DNA of 64,000 bases from Bryum argenteum (lineage: Eukaryota > Streptophyta > Bryopsida > Bryales > Bryaceae), in assembly GCA_037043015.1 (NCBI GenBank), contig CM073329.1:5844648-5908647 (forward strand). Reading direction: 5' to 3'. The stretch's first letter is position 1, and each line of letters opens with the position of its first letter. The translations under genes and the position numbers were made by a program. Positions 32,509-44,465 of this stretch are shown here, piece by piece. The notes beneath the pieces were generated by a model, which made no database searches, was not told the DNA's origin, and saw only the letters and a list, made by a program, of their open reading frames with translations.

Positions 32509-32869
32509 CCCTTAAACGCCCATGGGGTCTAAAACGGGCAGCCCAAAATTGGATCGCAGCATCTTTTGGACTTGGGCATCATGAATAGTGCACTTTTTGA
32601 ACTTAGGCATCATGAATGGACCAATCAATGATGAGCTTGCAACCTCCTACAAGGTTATGTACAATCCCAACCTACCTACCACAATCCTTTCAAAGCACAA
32701 AATCACTCATACAAATGTGATCTGAATTGTAAAATTTCACTTTTTGGATGCATCATAAGGAGGTGACCAGTTTGACATCAAAATATAAGTGAAAAGTTGA
32801 GCATAGTGAGAGCTACAGGGAAGATTCTGTTGGAATCAAGCCCCTCGGGCTTGCTTGGGCGTTTAAGGG
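32509..32869 (+). mobile_element. Intact TTAA-flanked element, 361 bases (CCCTTAAACG...GGG)
   Basis: The left end reads CCCTTAAACGCCCATGGGG; the reverse complement of the right end reads CCCTTAAACGCCCAAGCA. It is flanked by TCAA (one change from TTAA) at 32505-32508 and TTAA at 32870-32873. The interior is closely similar to the interrupted element at 5352-6000, including CTTGGGCATCATGAATAGTG and GCTACAGGGAAGATTCTGTT. It is non-coding and presumably moved by a transposase in trans. Confidence 0.85.
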
Positions 32870-32873
32870 TTAA

Positions 32874-33772
32874 GCATGGTACTGGGTGGTGTGCAGGTCA
32901 GGCCTGAAGACGAGCCCGCGGCATGAGCACGTTACGCATCCACATCCATGGCAACGACAAGCAGCCCACAAGCAGCAGCTCCTTTCTCTCCTGACCTTCA
33001 TCTTGGGTTGCATTCTCACACACAATTTGTTTTATTTTTTGTCTTCGTTTCTCGTCTCGTATTTTTCTCGCCACAAGTACCGCCGCAGTCGAAGAGAAGT
33101 CAATTGGATAGACGAGGTAGCTACATGTAATGGCCATCTTGAGGTTGTGGAAGTGTTCTTGCAAATGGATGGCAAGGAGCTAGAAAGTCATGAACAATGA
33201 AATCATCAAAGGAACCAAATAACTTGCAATAAGTGCTCCTTATGTAGGCAAGTGTGGTGAGGTTGAGGATTACATTAAATATAAGTTGAAAACTAAAAGA
33301 TTAGTTAAAGATTAAGTAACTATCAATGAAAATAAGTAAAAGATCTAAAGAGAAATAGAAAGCAATACTAATGTAATTTGAGCATAAGTATAAAAGGGGT
33401 AATAAATAGGTCATTGTTCCATAGAAGTAAAAACATTTTTTGATTAGACGTCAATCCCTAGGTCCCTATCACTCTATTGTTGGTGCCAATTGTTTCTAAG
33501 TACTCAGACACAAAAAATTCTTTTTGTTGTGATTGACACTTGGAAGTGTTCGGTCAAACGTTATAATCTACTGAAAATAAACTCACCTTTGTTGAACCAA
33601 CACTAAAAGTTTATTAATATGTAAGTTAACACCAAGATTTAATGATTGAATGATCAAATTCATGAAATACTCAATTTGTGAAATTAAGTCTTGAAGTTTC
33701 TTTGAGAAATACAATATATAATTTACCAATGAATACTACTCCTCAAACTTTGCAATCATTTTCATTTTTTAA
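32874..33772. other. Intergenic DNA with a possible ankyrin-repeat scrap
   Basis: The open frame at 32886-33200 (plus, 104 codons) ends with NGHLEVVEVFLQMDGKELES, which resembles the helices of one ankyrin repeat. The preceding part is hydrophobic and unrelated. One repeat is not enough for a functional gene, so this is a possible pseudogene fragment. The rest is AT-rich. Confidence 0.3.
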
Positions 33773-34032
33773 CCCCTAAAGGTGCTTGATACAAAATTGT
33801 TTAAATTATCAAAAACAACCTTCTTCTACTTCAGGTGCAAAGAAACTCAATCTAAGCATTGATTAGAAGATCCAACCGTAGGATCTTGAAGTTAACTTGA
33901 CCCTTTTCCTGAATGTCAAATTTGAACCGTTAATTTTTCTCCATTTTTGAGATTATAATGGTCAAAGTTGGCTGAATTTTCTCCCTGCGGAAATTCCAAG
34001 AAGCGTTTTCCGCTTTCTTGGACCTTCAGGGG
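33773..34032 (+). mobile_element. TTAA-flanked element, 260 bases (CCCCTAAAG)
   Basis: Bounded by TTAA at 33769-33772 and 34033-34036. The left end reads CCCCTAAAGGTGCTTGA; the reverse complement of the right end reads CCCCTGAAGGTCCAAGA. Non-coding. Confidence 0.75.
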
Positions 34033-34384
34033 TTAAACGAGGGTGCGGCTATAAAAACCATACCCTCCCCTCACCCCATGTATGCAAGGGGCTACATGGT
34101 TGAGGTTCAAACAGTCATATTGGCACAACTCAGATATTATGAAAACATAGAATGTTGGATTTGTGGAGCCGTATGTTCGACCCTAGCGTTGAGCTGCTTC
34201 ATAGACTAATTTAGTCTAATTTCGTATGTCAGACTTTGCTAGTTTTATGGGAGTTACTGCAGTTCAGGGCCGGTTTACACTACGGTGGAGAAGTCCACCG
34301 GTCAAGAAAAAAAGAGCATTTCTCCACTGTGATTGGTCGAAAATGCCATTCTTGACCGGTAGGTGTTTACACTTGGTGAAGAAA

Positions 34385-34886
34385 TCAAAGGTGGTGAACT
34401 TTTGTCATGGATGAAAAAATGACATGGTCGCTTAGGTGGCGGTACTTTTTGCTCAAGACCTTCTCCAGAAGAGTGATTTCTTGTCCGGCTTCTTGAGGCC
34501 GGACAAGAAATCGGTCGAATGCATTTCCTCCGAGACCCAAGGGAGCAACCGTATTGTTGAATTGGGAGTGCATCATCGGTAGAGCGAGAGGGCCGTGTTG
34601 TGCGTGGGCGAAAACTCCTTGTGGCTCATACTCATATGGATATCCAGCTGCACACAAAATTGCACACAAAATCCAGTGAGGAAGAAAAAAAACACAAAGA
34701 AAACCGAAGCATGAAGATATAATAACCACTACTACAACGCTGCCCACAGAACTTAACATGTCAAGAGCTAGAGAGATTCTATTGTGCTCGGACAACATAA
34801 TGATTTGGTCTAATGTAAATGTAAAATTCAAAGAGATAAAGAGCTTAGTACCCCATTCTCTGGCGTAGATACTTGGGTAGAACTGC
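34385..34886 (-). CDS. Possible small spliced gene, unknown function (partial)
   Basis: Two exon-like pieces on minus can be joined in frame. The piece 34886-34852 has an acceptor CTACAG before it and a donor GTACTA after it; the piece 34647-34385 begins after TGTGTGCAG and ends at a stop. The join reads YPSIYAREW then AGYPYEYEPQG and continues through a region rich in Pro, Gly and Phe. The second piece is less AT-rich than its surroundings. It contains a 15-base perfect inverted repeat (34475-34512), which may argue for repeat origin. No family is recognised and the upstream exons are not identified. Confidence 0.3.
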
Positions 34887-34966
34887 CTGTAGGAAAGGTA
34901 AGCAATGAACAGTTCTGCAGGAAACAACAGAGGTGAAGGGTACTGTAATCTGGTGTTCACACTACT

Positions 34967-35095
34967 GTGACATTGATACCCTCCCCAGTGACACTGATAC
35001 CCTCCCTAGTGACACTGATACCCTCCCCAGTGACACTGATACCCTCCCTAGTGACACTGATAACCTCCCCAGTGACATTGATACCCTCCCTAGGG
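34967..35095 (+). repeat. 21-base minisatellite
   Basis: About six tandem units of GTGACACTGATACCCTCCC plus two variable bases, alternating between endings CC and TA. The alternation suggests expansion as a 42-base pair of units. Being a multiple of three, it gives long false frames on plus (DTLPSDTLPS). Confidence 0.95.
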
Positions 35096-35549
35096 ACAAG
35101 TATTATGAGTTTATTTTGTGATGGAATTCAAGGAAGTTTGTATATTTGTTTACATACCCTAACAAATATTGTATACCAATTCTAAATAATGAAGCACAAT
35201 GACCATGAGGATTTTCAATCGGAAAATCATTTGTATTTTAAGAAGTCGTATATTCATAATCAACTCTTACAAAAAAGAGTTGGTTGATTCGTGGCCCTCA
35301 AAAATGTTGAACGGCATAGCCATACTTAATTCTTGTCCATGATGCTATTTAGTAATGAATTCTGAATCCAAAACCTAGAACATCAATAATTCTGAAGGAT
35401 TTATAACATATTGAGAAAGAATTGAAGAATATTGGCTAGTGATTTTAGATGTTCATAGGATTTACAAGGATTTTGATGTTGTAGTATGCAACCTATGCTC
35501 TTGAAGAAATAGTCTATGCCCCTTGCTAGAAGCAAGAAACTAACTTTAA

Positions 35550-36695
35550 CCCCTAAATATCCTTGTGTTTTTGGAAGCTCCAACACCCAAAACTACAATT
35601 TTCTACCACTTTGAGGTCATGGGAGCACGAACCAATTTTTTTACAATTTTTAGTAATTCCAACCGTAAGATCTCAAAGACAACTACGTTGTAAAACAATC
35701 CTCAAAATTTCAGTCATTGGATGTGCATCAGATGTGAGATCGTAACGTTCAAAGTTGATGCAAATTTTTTTTTTGGCCTTGCCCGAGAAACATTGTCCAC
35801 TTTGTGCAAAGGGGGACTTGATGATTTTTTGGCCAAACATTTTGGTCATATTTTTTTCCAAGTAGGTATCTAAGTTGAGTATGCGTGTGCAAAATTTTGG
35901 AGGTTGCCCTTGTTTGTAAGGCAAAAAGTAAAATTGTTTTGTACATGGAGGTCAAATATCCGCTTAGAGGTGCGGTTTTAGAAATATCAACATTGTGGAA
36001 TGACACTTTTGAATTTCTAGAAAATGAACGGTGAGGGCATTGCTTTATGAACATGCAATGTATTAGTGAAAAAAAAATTCAAAAAACTTCAAATCTCAAG
36101 AATTTGTGAGATTCCACTGAAGAATGAAGGAAAAAGCAAGTGAAATGAGAGGGGTAGCCATGGAGACTGGGCTCCCTTCCCCTCCTAAAGGGGTCCATCA
36201 TGCGAAAGGCAAGAGGTGCCTGACACATGCCCAAGATTCTAAAAGGCTACTGACATAAATTGATGATGGATGGGCATGAAGGTGCCTTGGAGCTCACTAT
36301 TCACAATGGAATTTGTATTGAGGATAATAAAATGGCTGAACTCCTGTCAGTAAGAGCTCTAGAATGCCGGGTCAGTCCGTTATCAGACCCTTTCGCATGA
36401 TGGACCCCGTGCCTCGTGAGAAGTTTGTTTGTTGTGCCCCTTGTCTGCCCTGTTCTCCAACCTCCCGATCATTGGTGCAGAGCTCAGCCCGACCTGCCCT
36501 CCCAGACCCTCAATTCTAAAATTTGCCAAATAACCTCATAAAATGCAAATTTTTTGATGCAATTTTTGTAGCAGTAACCTTGGAGGGTAACTCACACACC
36601 TTCAAAAAATCACCCTAAAATATCAATTTTTACTAAGACACTAAGGGTGACCAAAACAGCAAAAGACCGTTTCGGTTTTTAAGGAGCTTTAGGGG
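35550..36695 (+). mobile_element. TTAA-flanked element, 1146 bases (CCCCTAAA)
   Basis: Bounded by TTAA at 35546-35549 and 36696-36699. The ends read CCCCTAAATATCC and, in reverse complement, CCCCTAAAGCTCC. It is the longest member of the group but encodes no transposase; open frames inside are below 105 codons and match nothing. A 20-base inverted pair (36190-36209 and 36389-36408, GGGGTCCATCATGCGAAAGG) inside may be a further nested element. Confidence 0.7.
36190..36408. repeat. Inverted repeat GGGGTCCATCATGCGAAAGG inside a TTAA element
   Basis: Perfect arms of 20 bases lie at 36190-36209 and 36389-36408, separated by about 180 bases. Probably a small TIR element nested in the 1146-base element. 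Confidence 0.75.
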
Positions 36696-36774
36696 TTAAT
36701 AAGATTCTTTTTTGATTGCATGTTGGTTCCGCATACGGGAGGCAATTTGAAGCATTTCCATCGGAACACTTTAA

Positions 36775-37201
36775 CCCCTAAACGCCCAAGGGGGGGTAAA
36801 GCTCCTAACAATTGGTAATAATGCTAATTTTTTCAAAACTGCGTAAAAACAAATAAAAGATGAAAATGGAAAATCCAACCGTAGGATCTTCTTTGGAGCA
36901 TGGCAATTAGTATGACCTCCAAGTTGCATGCCATTTGGAGGTATGGATTTCAAGATCCATGCAAAAAAGGGGTGAAGATCACTCCACCAAAACTTTCATG
37001 AAAAATCTCTTTCGCCCACTCTCACAAATTGAGGATCAAGGTTTTTACTATTTATCCAAGGAGGGAGTAGAGTAAACCCACCGAGGAGTTGAGCAAAAAA
37101 AACGGCGGATGAAAAATCGATGGGATGAAAGCGGGGTTGTGCACCAAAGACGGAGCCTCACATCCAGAATGTCGAAAAACGACACTGTGGGCGCTTAAGG
37201 G
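36775..37201 (+). mobile_element. TTAA-flanked element, 427 bases (CCCCTAAACGCCC)
   Basis: Bounded by TTAA at 36771-36774 and 37202-37205. The left end reads CCCCTAAACGCCCAAGGG; the reverse complement of the right end reads CCCTTAAGCGCCCACAG. It lies only about 80 bases from the previous element. Non-coding. Confidence 0.75.
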
Positions 37202-37205
37202 TTAA

Positions 37206-38236
37206 AAGCGCCCTTGGAGAGTTGGAGCCCCACCAACTCTCCTATACAGATAGTGCAATTTGACCAATTATTCTCTAGAGATGCTATTGACTTAGGCGTG
37301 TTCAATATTTAGCGTATTTATATTCTGCTTGGTTTATAAGTTTTGGATGATGTCGCTATGGCTTCTTACCACAAATTGTTACAGAGTGAACTTTGGTAAT
37401 CCCCACATCACTCCTAATCCAAGACTTGCGCCATATATTACTCATGTCCCATAAAGTACAAGATTGCATGACATAAATTCTTATCATATTGGAATGAAAT
37501 GTAATTTTTATCACACACTAAATTTGTTTAAGAACCCATTTCACAATACTTTGGTAAAAACAAGAAACGTGAAAAAGACATGACTTTAATGTTTTTATTT
37601 ATCATCCAAATTGGCCAATTTTCACAATAAAGGGTTAAGTACACTAAAATGAATATGGCTATTATACTTGGCAAGACTTTTCATCTGAGGGTTTTGTCAA
37701 GATATAATTACATCAACTTCATCAGTATGGATCCAAAGATGTTGATGAAATAATTGTTTCCACATAAACAATGCACCAACTCCAACAATAAATAACTTTG
37801 AAAATGTCAGAAACATAAATTCTTAAAGATGTTTGGACACAAGCATAAGGTGCTATGCAATTGACATATGACTTACAACAATTCTTATATATCTAGAATA
37901 TGAGGTGCATGTTTGGAAAGAAAGTAAAAAAAAAAAATCTTACCTCTAATTCTTGCGTATCAACATAATTGTATTAGAGAAATTGCTAAGATTAAGACAC
38001 ACTAGTACACTCACTCTTAATCTCTCACTATTCGATGTGACAACGACTGTCCTTTTCCTCACACACCATTGAGAGGCTGAGTCATAGTATATTTTCTTGT
38101 TGGAGATTGCGTAAGTTGGCTGAGGTATTTATTAGTTGCTTTGTAGTTTAATTCTTTATAGGAGGATACTTTATAAGTATTTATTGTAAGTAACATATGG
38201 CACAAATGTTTAACTTGATCTATGTGTGTAAGATTG
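37206..38236. other. AT-rich intergenic DNA
   Basis: I see no gene or clear repeat structure in this stretch. Confidence 0.4.
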
Positions 38237-38862
38237 TACTGGGCAATGGTAAGCTTGGGGTATCACTTTTTGGACACACTAATTAGGTTATTTTTATTGA
38301 AAGCCTCCAAAGTTTGTCTAATTTAGTCATTTTAATCAAGTAAAAAGACCCTAAAATAGAAAATAAAATAACATGCACCTCACTGAAATCAAAGTATATA
38401 TGCCTATAGATTTTCTTTTAGATTTTTAATTTTTTTTGGATCCATTCATAGATGAGGGAAAAAGTGTTGAATTTGGGGATTTGCAGGCATTATAGTGCAC
38501 AATGAATTAATTTTTTTATTATTAAATAAATTATTTTGTATTCCATACAAGAAGATGTAGGTCATATTCAAAAATCATATTAAAATAAAAATGGTTGATA
38601 TTCCATTTGCTTGATTCTATGGATTTTAGGTTATTGGGACATGACTTACTTTTTCAACTAAAAAATTAAATAAAATTACTTCAAAATATTTTTTTTAATT
38701 TTTAATTTTTTTTCTTGATACATTATAAGTTTAGACAACTAAAACCACATCTAATGAAGTCTTATTGTATTACAGTTTAAAAATGGATATGTTTGTCACA
38801 CCAGCATAGAGTGCAATTGTTCATGGGACAACCTTTTTGGGTACCCCAACGAGACCATCACC
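38237..38862 (-). repeat. Dispersed repeat, right copy of an inverted pair
   Basis: Reverse complement of 760-1385 over its whole length, beginning GGGCAATGGTAAGCTTGGGG at 38239. The two copies lie about 37 kb apart in opposite orientation. Confidence 0.85.
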
Positions 38863-39278
38863 CTACTTCACGTTTATTTGAAACCTTTTGAGATTACTTC
38901 ATCAAAATGAAAATGTTTAAATTGTTCATTCTAAACATTTTGAGCACATATTTAGTCTATCATCTATAAAAAATTCTATCACTTGTAATGTATTTAGGTA
39001 TATTGATTCAACATTTTGTTGATCTTTAGAACAATAGGCATCAAATAGTTTGCAAACGACATCCACTTCAATCTCTAGTGTGTGAAACTGCTCCAAACTT
39101 TGTTGCAACTTTTGTACATGTATGGTCAATATACATCATTACCTAACACTTTTACACTTTAAAATTTATAAGTTGGGACTTGTAATTTGAAATCACTCTT
39201 TGAAAAAAGTAGGTGGGTTGAATGACTTATGAACTTCAACCATTTAACGCGAAGATGTTGTATTTCACAAATATGGGT

Positions 39279-40180
<902 letters not shown>

Positions 40181-40375
40181 GAAGGGATGCGCCGGCCAAG
40201 GAAGCAGTGCAAGACCAAGGCGACGCGCGCGAGTCCAAGCAGCAAGCTACCATACAGACTCGCACCCGAGAAAAATGAGATTAATATCGTGGGGATCGAT
40301 GATCCCCATATCAGATATTAAACTGATAAGAACAGACACTACACTTGATCTTAGCCAAAAGGCCGAGAAAGGTAT
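40181..40375 (-). ncRNA. U2 snRNA gene, copy 1 (variant)
   Basis: Read on minus, the transcript starts ATACCTTTCTCGGCCTTTTG at 40375 and continues through the U2/U6 helix region, the branch-site recognition segment and stem IIa, as in plant U2. Stem IIb (GGGGATC and its complement), an Sm-like site (ATTTTTC) and GC-rich stems III and IV follow. U2 is the spliceosomal RNA that pairs with the intron branch site. This copy has GTAGTG instead of GTAGTA in the branch-site recognition segment (A39 to G), which would change one A-U pair to a G-U wobble. The 3' end is placed by the usual length of about 195 bases. Confidence 0.92.
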
Positions 40376-40400
40376 ACCTCTTCGTCCTCACGTCGCCCTT

Positions 40401-40446
40401 CTTATACCCCGCCCCGTCGCCAGCATGGAGTCAAAACGTAGGGGAT
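40401..40446 (-). promoter_or_regulatory. TATA-like box and USE-like element of U2 copy 1
   Basis: On minus, TATAAG (40406-40401) lies 26-31 bases upstream of the RNA start. ATCCCCTACGT (40446-40436), similar to the plant snRNA upstream sequence element RTCCCACATCG, lies about 30 bases further up. This spacing of roughly three to four helical turns is in the range of plant snRNA promoters, closer to the RNA polymerase II type. Confidence 0.65.
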
Positions 40447-41169
40447 CATCATTGCCTCCACATCCTAGCTTCTTCTACTGAAGACCTCATGAAACCTCCA
40501 GCACGCTTAGGTCTCGTATTCTGCTTTGATAGATTCACATACATTTTGCATTTTTCTGCGAGGAATGCTGTATTGGTGATGGAGCATCCAGATTGGGTTG
40601 TAGATAGGTGGAGTCTCACACCATTAATCGCTGCTGTACAGATCGTGGCCACGGTATTGCCCCTGCGGAACTCGCTTGCACGCTGCCTTCAAATTGATCG
40701 GCGATGGCTGAGAGGAGTAGTGGCAGCAATCACTTCCGAGGGTGTTACTAATATGGCCATATTCAGATTTTGAATAATGCGTGTGTGATATTTCATCGCA
40801 TTACTTCGTACCGCAAAACAATAGAGATCTTAAAAACCTGCTGTTGTCCCGCATACAATTATTTACAGTGACAGAGAGTAAGCTCAAAACCATGACCTGC
40901 TTCCGATTGAATTGAAGCCTCGGACAATGAACTAACACAGGTGGTCCTAGTCCGAGAAGGTCAAGTGCTCTGAAAATTCCTTATCGAGGAATTCATTCGA
41001 GTAGGTCTTGGCTGTGCGAACCACGAATCAGGCATTGGACCGTATATAAGATTCAGCGCACGGTACGTATGGTCCAATCTTGCAATGAGAGAGTCATTTT
41101 CCTCACAGCTTGCACGGTGTAGTGTCATTTCCTGTTTGGATTTAAATTGGTCCCCTCAGGAAGAGGGAA

Positions 41170-41364
41170 GGAGGGCTGTGCCTGCCAAGGTGGTAGTGCA
41201 AGACCAAGGCGACGCGCGCGAGTCCAGGCAGCAAGCTACCAGACAGACTCGCACCCGAGAAAAATGAGATTAATATCGTGGGGATCGATGATCCCCATAT
41301 CAGATATTAAACTGATAAGAACAGATACTACACTTGATCTTAGCCAAAAGGCCGAGAAAGGTAT
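41170..41364 (-). ncRNA. U2 snRNA gene, copy 2
   Basis: A full-length U2 with the canonical 5' region including GTAGTATCTG and the Sm-like site. It differs from copies 1 and 3 mainly in the 3' stem (GGCAGGCACAGCCC rather than GGCCGGCGCATCCC). Its upstream DNA (41365-41760) is a clear copy of that upstream of copy 1 (40376-40780), so the unit was tandemly duplicated with a period of 989 bases. Confidence 0.95.
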
Positions 41365-41389
41365 GATACACATCCATCACCTCGCCCTT

Positions 41390-41435
41390 CTTGTACCCCG
41401 TCCCGTCGCTAGCATGGAGTCAAAACGTAGGGGAT
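41390..41435 (-). promoter_or_regulatory. TATA-like box and USE-like element of U2 copy 2
   Basis: On minus, TACAAG (41395-41390) sits at the TATA position and ATCCCCTACGT (41435-41425) at the USE position, with the same spacing as in copy 1. The TATA box has one change. Confidence 0.6.
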
Positions 41436-41924
41436 CATCATTGCCTCCACATCCCAGCTTCTTCTACTAAGGACCTCATGCCATTGTCGCATGAATCCTC
41501 TGGCATGCTTAAGTCTCGCATTCTGCTTTGATAGATTCACATACACTAAGTTGCATTTTTCTGCGAGGAATGTTTTATTGGTGATGGAGCATAGGTGGAG
41601 TTTCACACCAATATTGCTGCTGTACAGATCGTGGCCACGGTATTGCCCATGCGGAACGCACTTGTACGCTGCCTTCAAATTGATTGGCGATGGCTGAGAG
41701 GAGTAGTCGCAGCAATCACCTCCGAGGGCGATTCTTATCGGCCATATTCAGATTCAGTGAGTGAATCTGTTACTTTCATGTCGGTATGTCGGTAGGACAA
41801 CCTCTCGACAGCATCCAAATGCAGTAAACGGTAAGAACAGCAGTACATTTCGAAGAGGTCACCTTTTCTAACGTTATTCTATTCCGGTTTAAGTTTGCAT
41901 TGGTTCCCTCGATCGGGAGAGGGA

Positions 41925-42119
41925 GAAGGGCTGCGCCGGCCAAGGAAGCAGTTCAAGACCAAGGCGACGCGCGCGAGTCCAAGCAGCAAGCTACCAGATA
42001 GACTCGCACCCGAGAAAAATGAGATTAATATCGTGGGGATCGATGATCCCCATATCAGATATTAAACTGATAAGAACAGATACTACACTTGATCTTAGCC
42101 AAAAGGCCGAGAAAGGTAT
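41925..42119 (-). ncRNA. U2 snRNA gene, copy 3
   Basis: A full-length U2, canonical in the U6-pairing, branch-site and Sm regions. The 3' stem matches copy 1 and the downstream flank matches that of copy 1 (41757-41924 against 40020-40180). The upstream flank instead matches copy 4, so the array contains at least two kinds of promoter flank. Confidence 0.95.
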
Positions 42120-42144
42120 ACCTCTACAGCCTCACCTCGCCCTT

Positions 42145-42191
42145 CTTGTACCAGCACCTTTTGACACGGCCACCGTCAAAACATATGGTAC
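42145..42191 (-). promoter_or_regulatory. TATA-like box and USE-like element of U2 copy 3
   Basis: TACAAG (42150-42145, minus) at the TATA position and TACCATATGTTTTG around 42190-42177 at the USE position. The USE-like block is the most diverged of the four. Confidence 0.5.
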
Positions 42192-42439
42192 AGCACTGCT
42201 TTCTTGTGTTGCTTTCCACCGCACACATTGCTCTGATGCCAATGAGGTACCTGCCGTGTCCTTGTTGGTAAACTCATACCAAATTTCACTCGCTCGCGTA
42301 GTATATGATTCGATGATGCAATTGGATGATGACGACGTTGAGGCCTCGGAGCTTTTCACCGAAGAGACGACCATGCTCAAGCAAAGTGGTCACGTTATTG
42401 CCTCTGCCGGACTTGCTGGCTTCTATCAAAAGATGACCA

Positions 42440-43030
42440 TCGCCTGCAGGTAGTCCATCATTATTTATTTTCGTAACTTTCAGTTTCAGCAAGGAAGAAT
42501 GTATCAAAGCGCATTGCAATTGGCTTGTATGGAACAGCGGATCGCTGTGCTTACATCAACCAGGTACTCTCACACCACGATAACGATTTCCTCAACCCTG
42601 ATTCGAGCACTTCGCTCTCTCATCACCCGACTTGCATGTTCGTTTTCGATTTTTCATTCAATGCATGACGTCGATCTCTACATGCACGAGCCATTGAAAG
42701 ATGAGAAGCGACTGGCGCAAGCATCTGAGGTGCTTATATATCCCACTACTTCCTCACATATATACTTGTTTCAATCGGCATCATTCATTTTATTTTTGGC
42801 ACCTTGCGAGCTCTGGCTCGAATGAGAATTTCACTCTCTTTTTATGATTGAAACCACATTCGAATTTGTTGAGAAAAATTTTCACCGAATCTCAAAAGTT
42901 AAAATCTCTCACAGCTGAGCATTTAATTATTTTCTTGGTAGATTGATTCATGTTGTGTTTGTTCTGTTGATTAATACATCGATTGGTTGAACATAAATTC
43001 AAAAACTTATGCGGGAGAATAGAGCATTCC
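42440..43030. repeat. Flank duplication in the U2 array
   Basis: This stretch is homologous to 44585-45250. Shared blocks include GTATCAA, TTACATCAACCAGGT, GACGTCGATCTCTACATG or GATGTCGATCTCTACATG, and GGGAGAATAGAGCATTCCTA. It lies upstream of copies 3 and 4 and shows that the duplicated unit is larger than the RNA genes. Confidence 0.8.
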
Positions 43031-44245
43031 TATGTTATTACTGTCTACGAGAACAGAGCCATATATATTGTGTGCAGACATCGTGTATGTGCATTTATTT
43101 TAAGACTATACACAAGTGAATTCTAGTAGGTGTGGAAAACAACATATATTGGGTCAAATTTGCTTCAATTATTTTTCAATGTGGTCACAAGGAATAATCA
43201 CGAAGACACGCAAGAGGGTACTAAGGTTTAAACCTGGCATTGGTAAAAAGCCATATTGTCTCCTGTTTGATTGCTATTGTCTCTTCTTTTAACATGGATA
43301 TCGGCAATAGAAAGGGGCTCACAAGTGCATGGTGGAAAAAAGTATTTTTCTACTTTATTGAGATGAAATAGACATAAAGGGGTATTGGGAAGTTTGGGTG
43401 GGGGTTGAAGCTTGTGCTTTTTTATCTAGTAGGTGGGGTACGGTTCTGATATGGGTACCCCCTCCAAAATAGTGTGATTTTTCTTAAACTACTTTTTTGA
43501 TAAAAAAACTTTATTGAAAAATTATTCTTACCATATGGTATTGTAGGTGATATGGCTATAGTTGTAGTCTTGTAGACATGTAGTTAAAAAATGGAATTTC
43601 TAGCACATATATTATGAATTACACATAGGTCACGCATAATGAGACGCGTCTTAGTGGTACCCATATCAGACTTTAAAATACCATCATTTTCACTTCGAAG
43701 TAGATACTCTACCAACAAGAGATTTGCAATCAAAAAATTGCCAACTCGAAAGTTTTTTATTTTTATCTCAAAAACACTTTAGTACCCAAAAAAAATCATC
43801 TAAGTATATCTTGGCTTGGCTATTAGCCTTGATGTAGAGAAAACTGCCATAACTTTGACAAAGGAAAAATTGTCCATAAGTAAACTCCTTGCACTCAAAT
43901 TCACGTCTTATTTAATTATTGCTTTGACTGGGCCAAGGTTATTACATCTAAAGATAAACTGCATATGGAATCCATTTCAAAAAATTAAGTCAAAATCCAA
44001 CACAAAACATTGTTAGATTTTGACTCCTCAAAAATCAGCCATTTTTTTCACTTTTTCCATCGTAGAAACATCATAGCAAATCTAATGTCAAAGTCACCCC
44101 GATCAATAAAATATTCCAACAAGAAAGTTTTTGGGAATCATCTGAAAATCACACTTTTGTAAAAACAATTCATGAAAAGGCCACCTCCTTCTGAAGTTAT
44201 TCAATCTGTTCCGGTTTGAGTTTGAATTGATTCCCTCGGGAGGGA
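43031..44245. other. AT-rich DNA between U2 copies 3 and 4
   Basis: No gene. From about 43650 to 44160 it is related to 15200-16090. Near 43965-43995 the sequence GGAATCCATTTCAAAAAATT corresponds to the DNA on either side of the SINE at 15505-15873, but without the SINE. Confidence 0.6.
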
Positions 44246-44440
44246 GAAGGGCTGCGCCTGCCAAGGTGGTAGTGCAAGACCTAGGCGACGCGGGCGAGTC
44301 CAGGCAGCAAGCTACCAGACAGACTCGCACCCGAGAAAAATGAGATTAATATCGTGGGGATCGATGATCCCCATATCAGATATTAAACTGATAAGAACAG
44401 ATACTACAATTGACCTTAGCCAAAAGGCCGAGAAAGGTAT
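44246..44440 (-). ncRNA. U2 snRNA gene, copy 4 (diverged)
   Basis: Full length, but the 5' region reads AAGGTCAATTGTAGTATCTG. That gives two changes from the canonical U2 (A27 to G and G32 to U) next to an unchanged branch-site recognition segment GTAGTA. Position 27 lies in the segment that pairs with U6, so function may be affected. It has its own promoter elements and is either a variant or an early pseudogene. It lies 2.3 kb from copy 3, the largest gap in the array. Confidence 0.85.
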
Positions 44441-44465
44441 GCCTCTCCACCCTCTCCTCGCCATT

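Noticed and set aside
34933..35185. Open frames made of DTLPSDTLPS and similar
   Set aside because: By-product of a 21-base minisatellite whose unit is a multiple of three.
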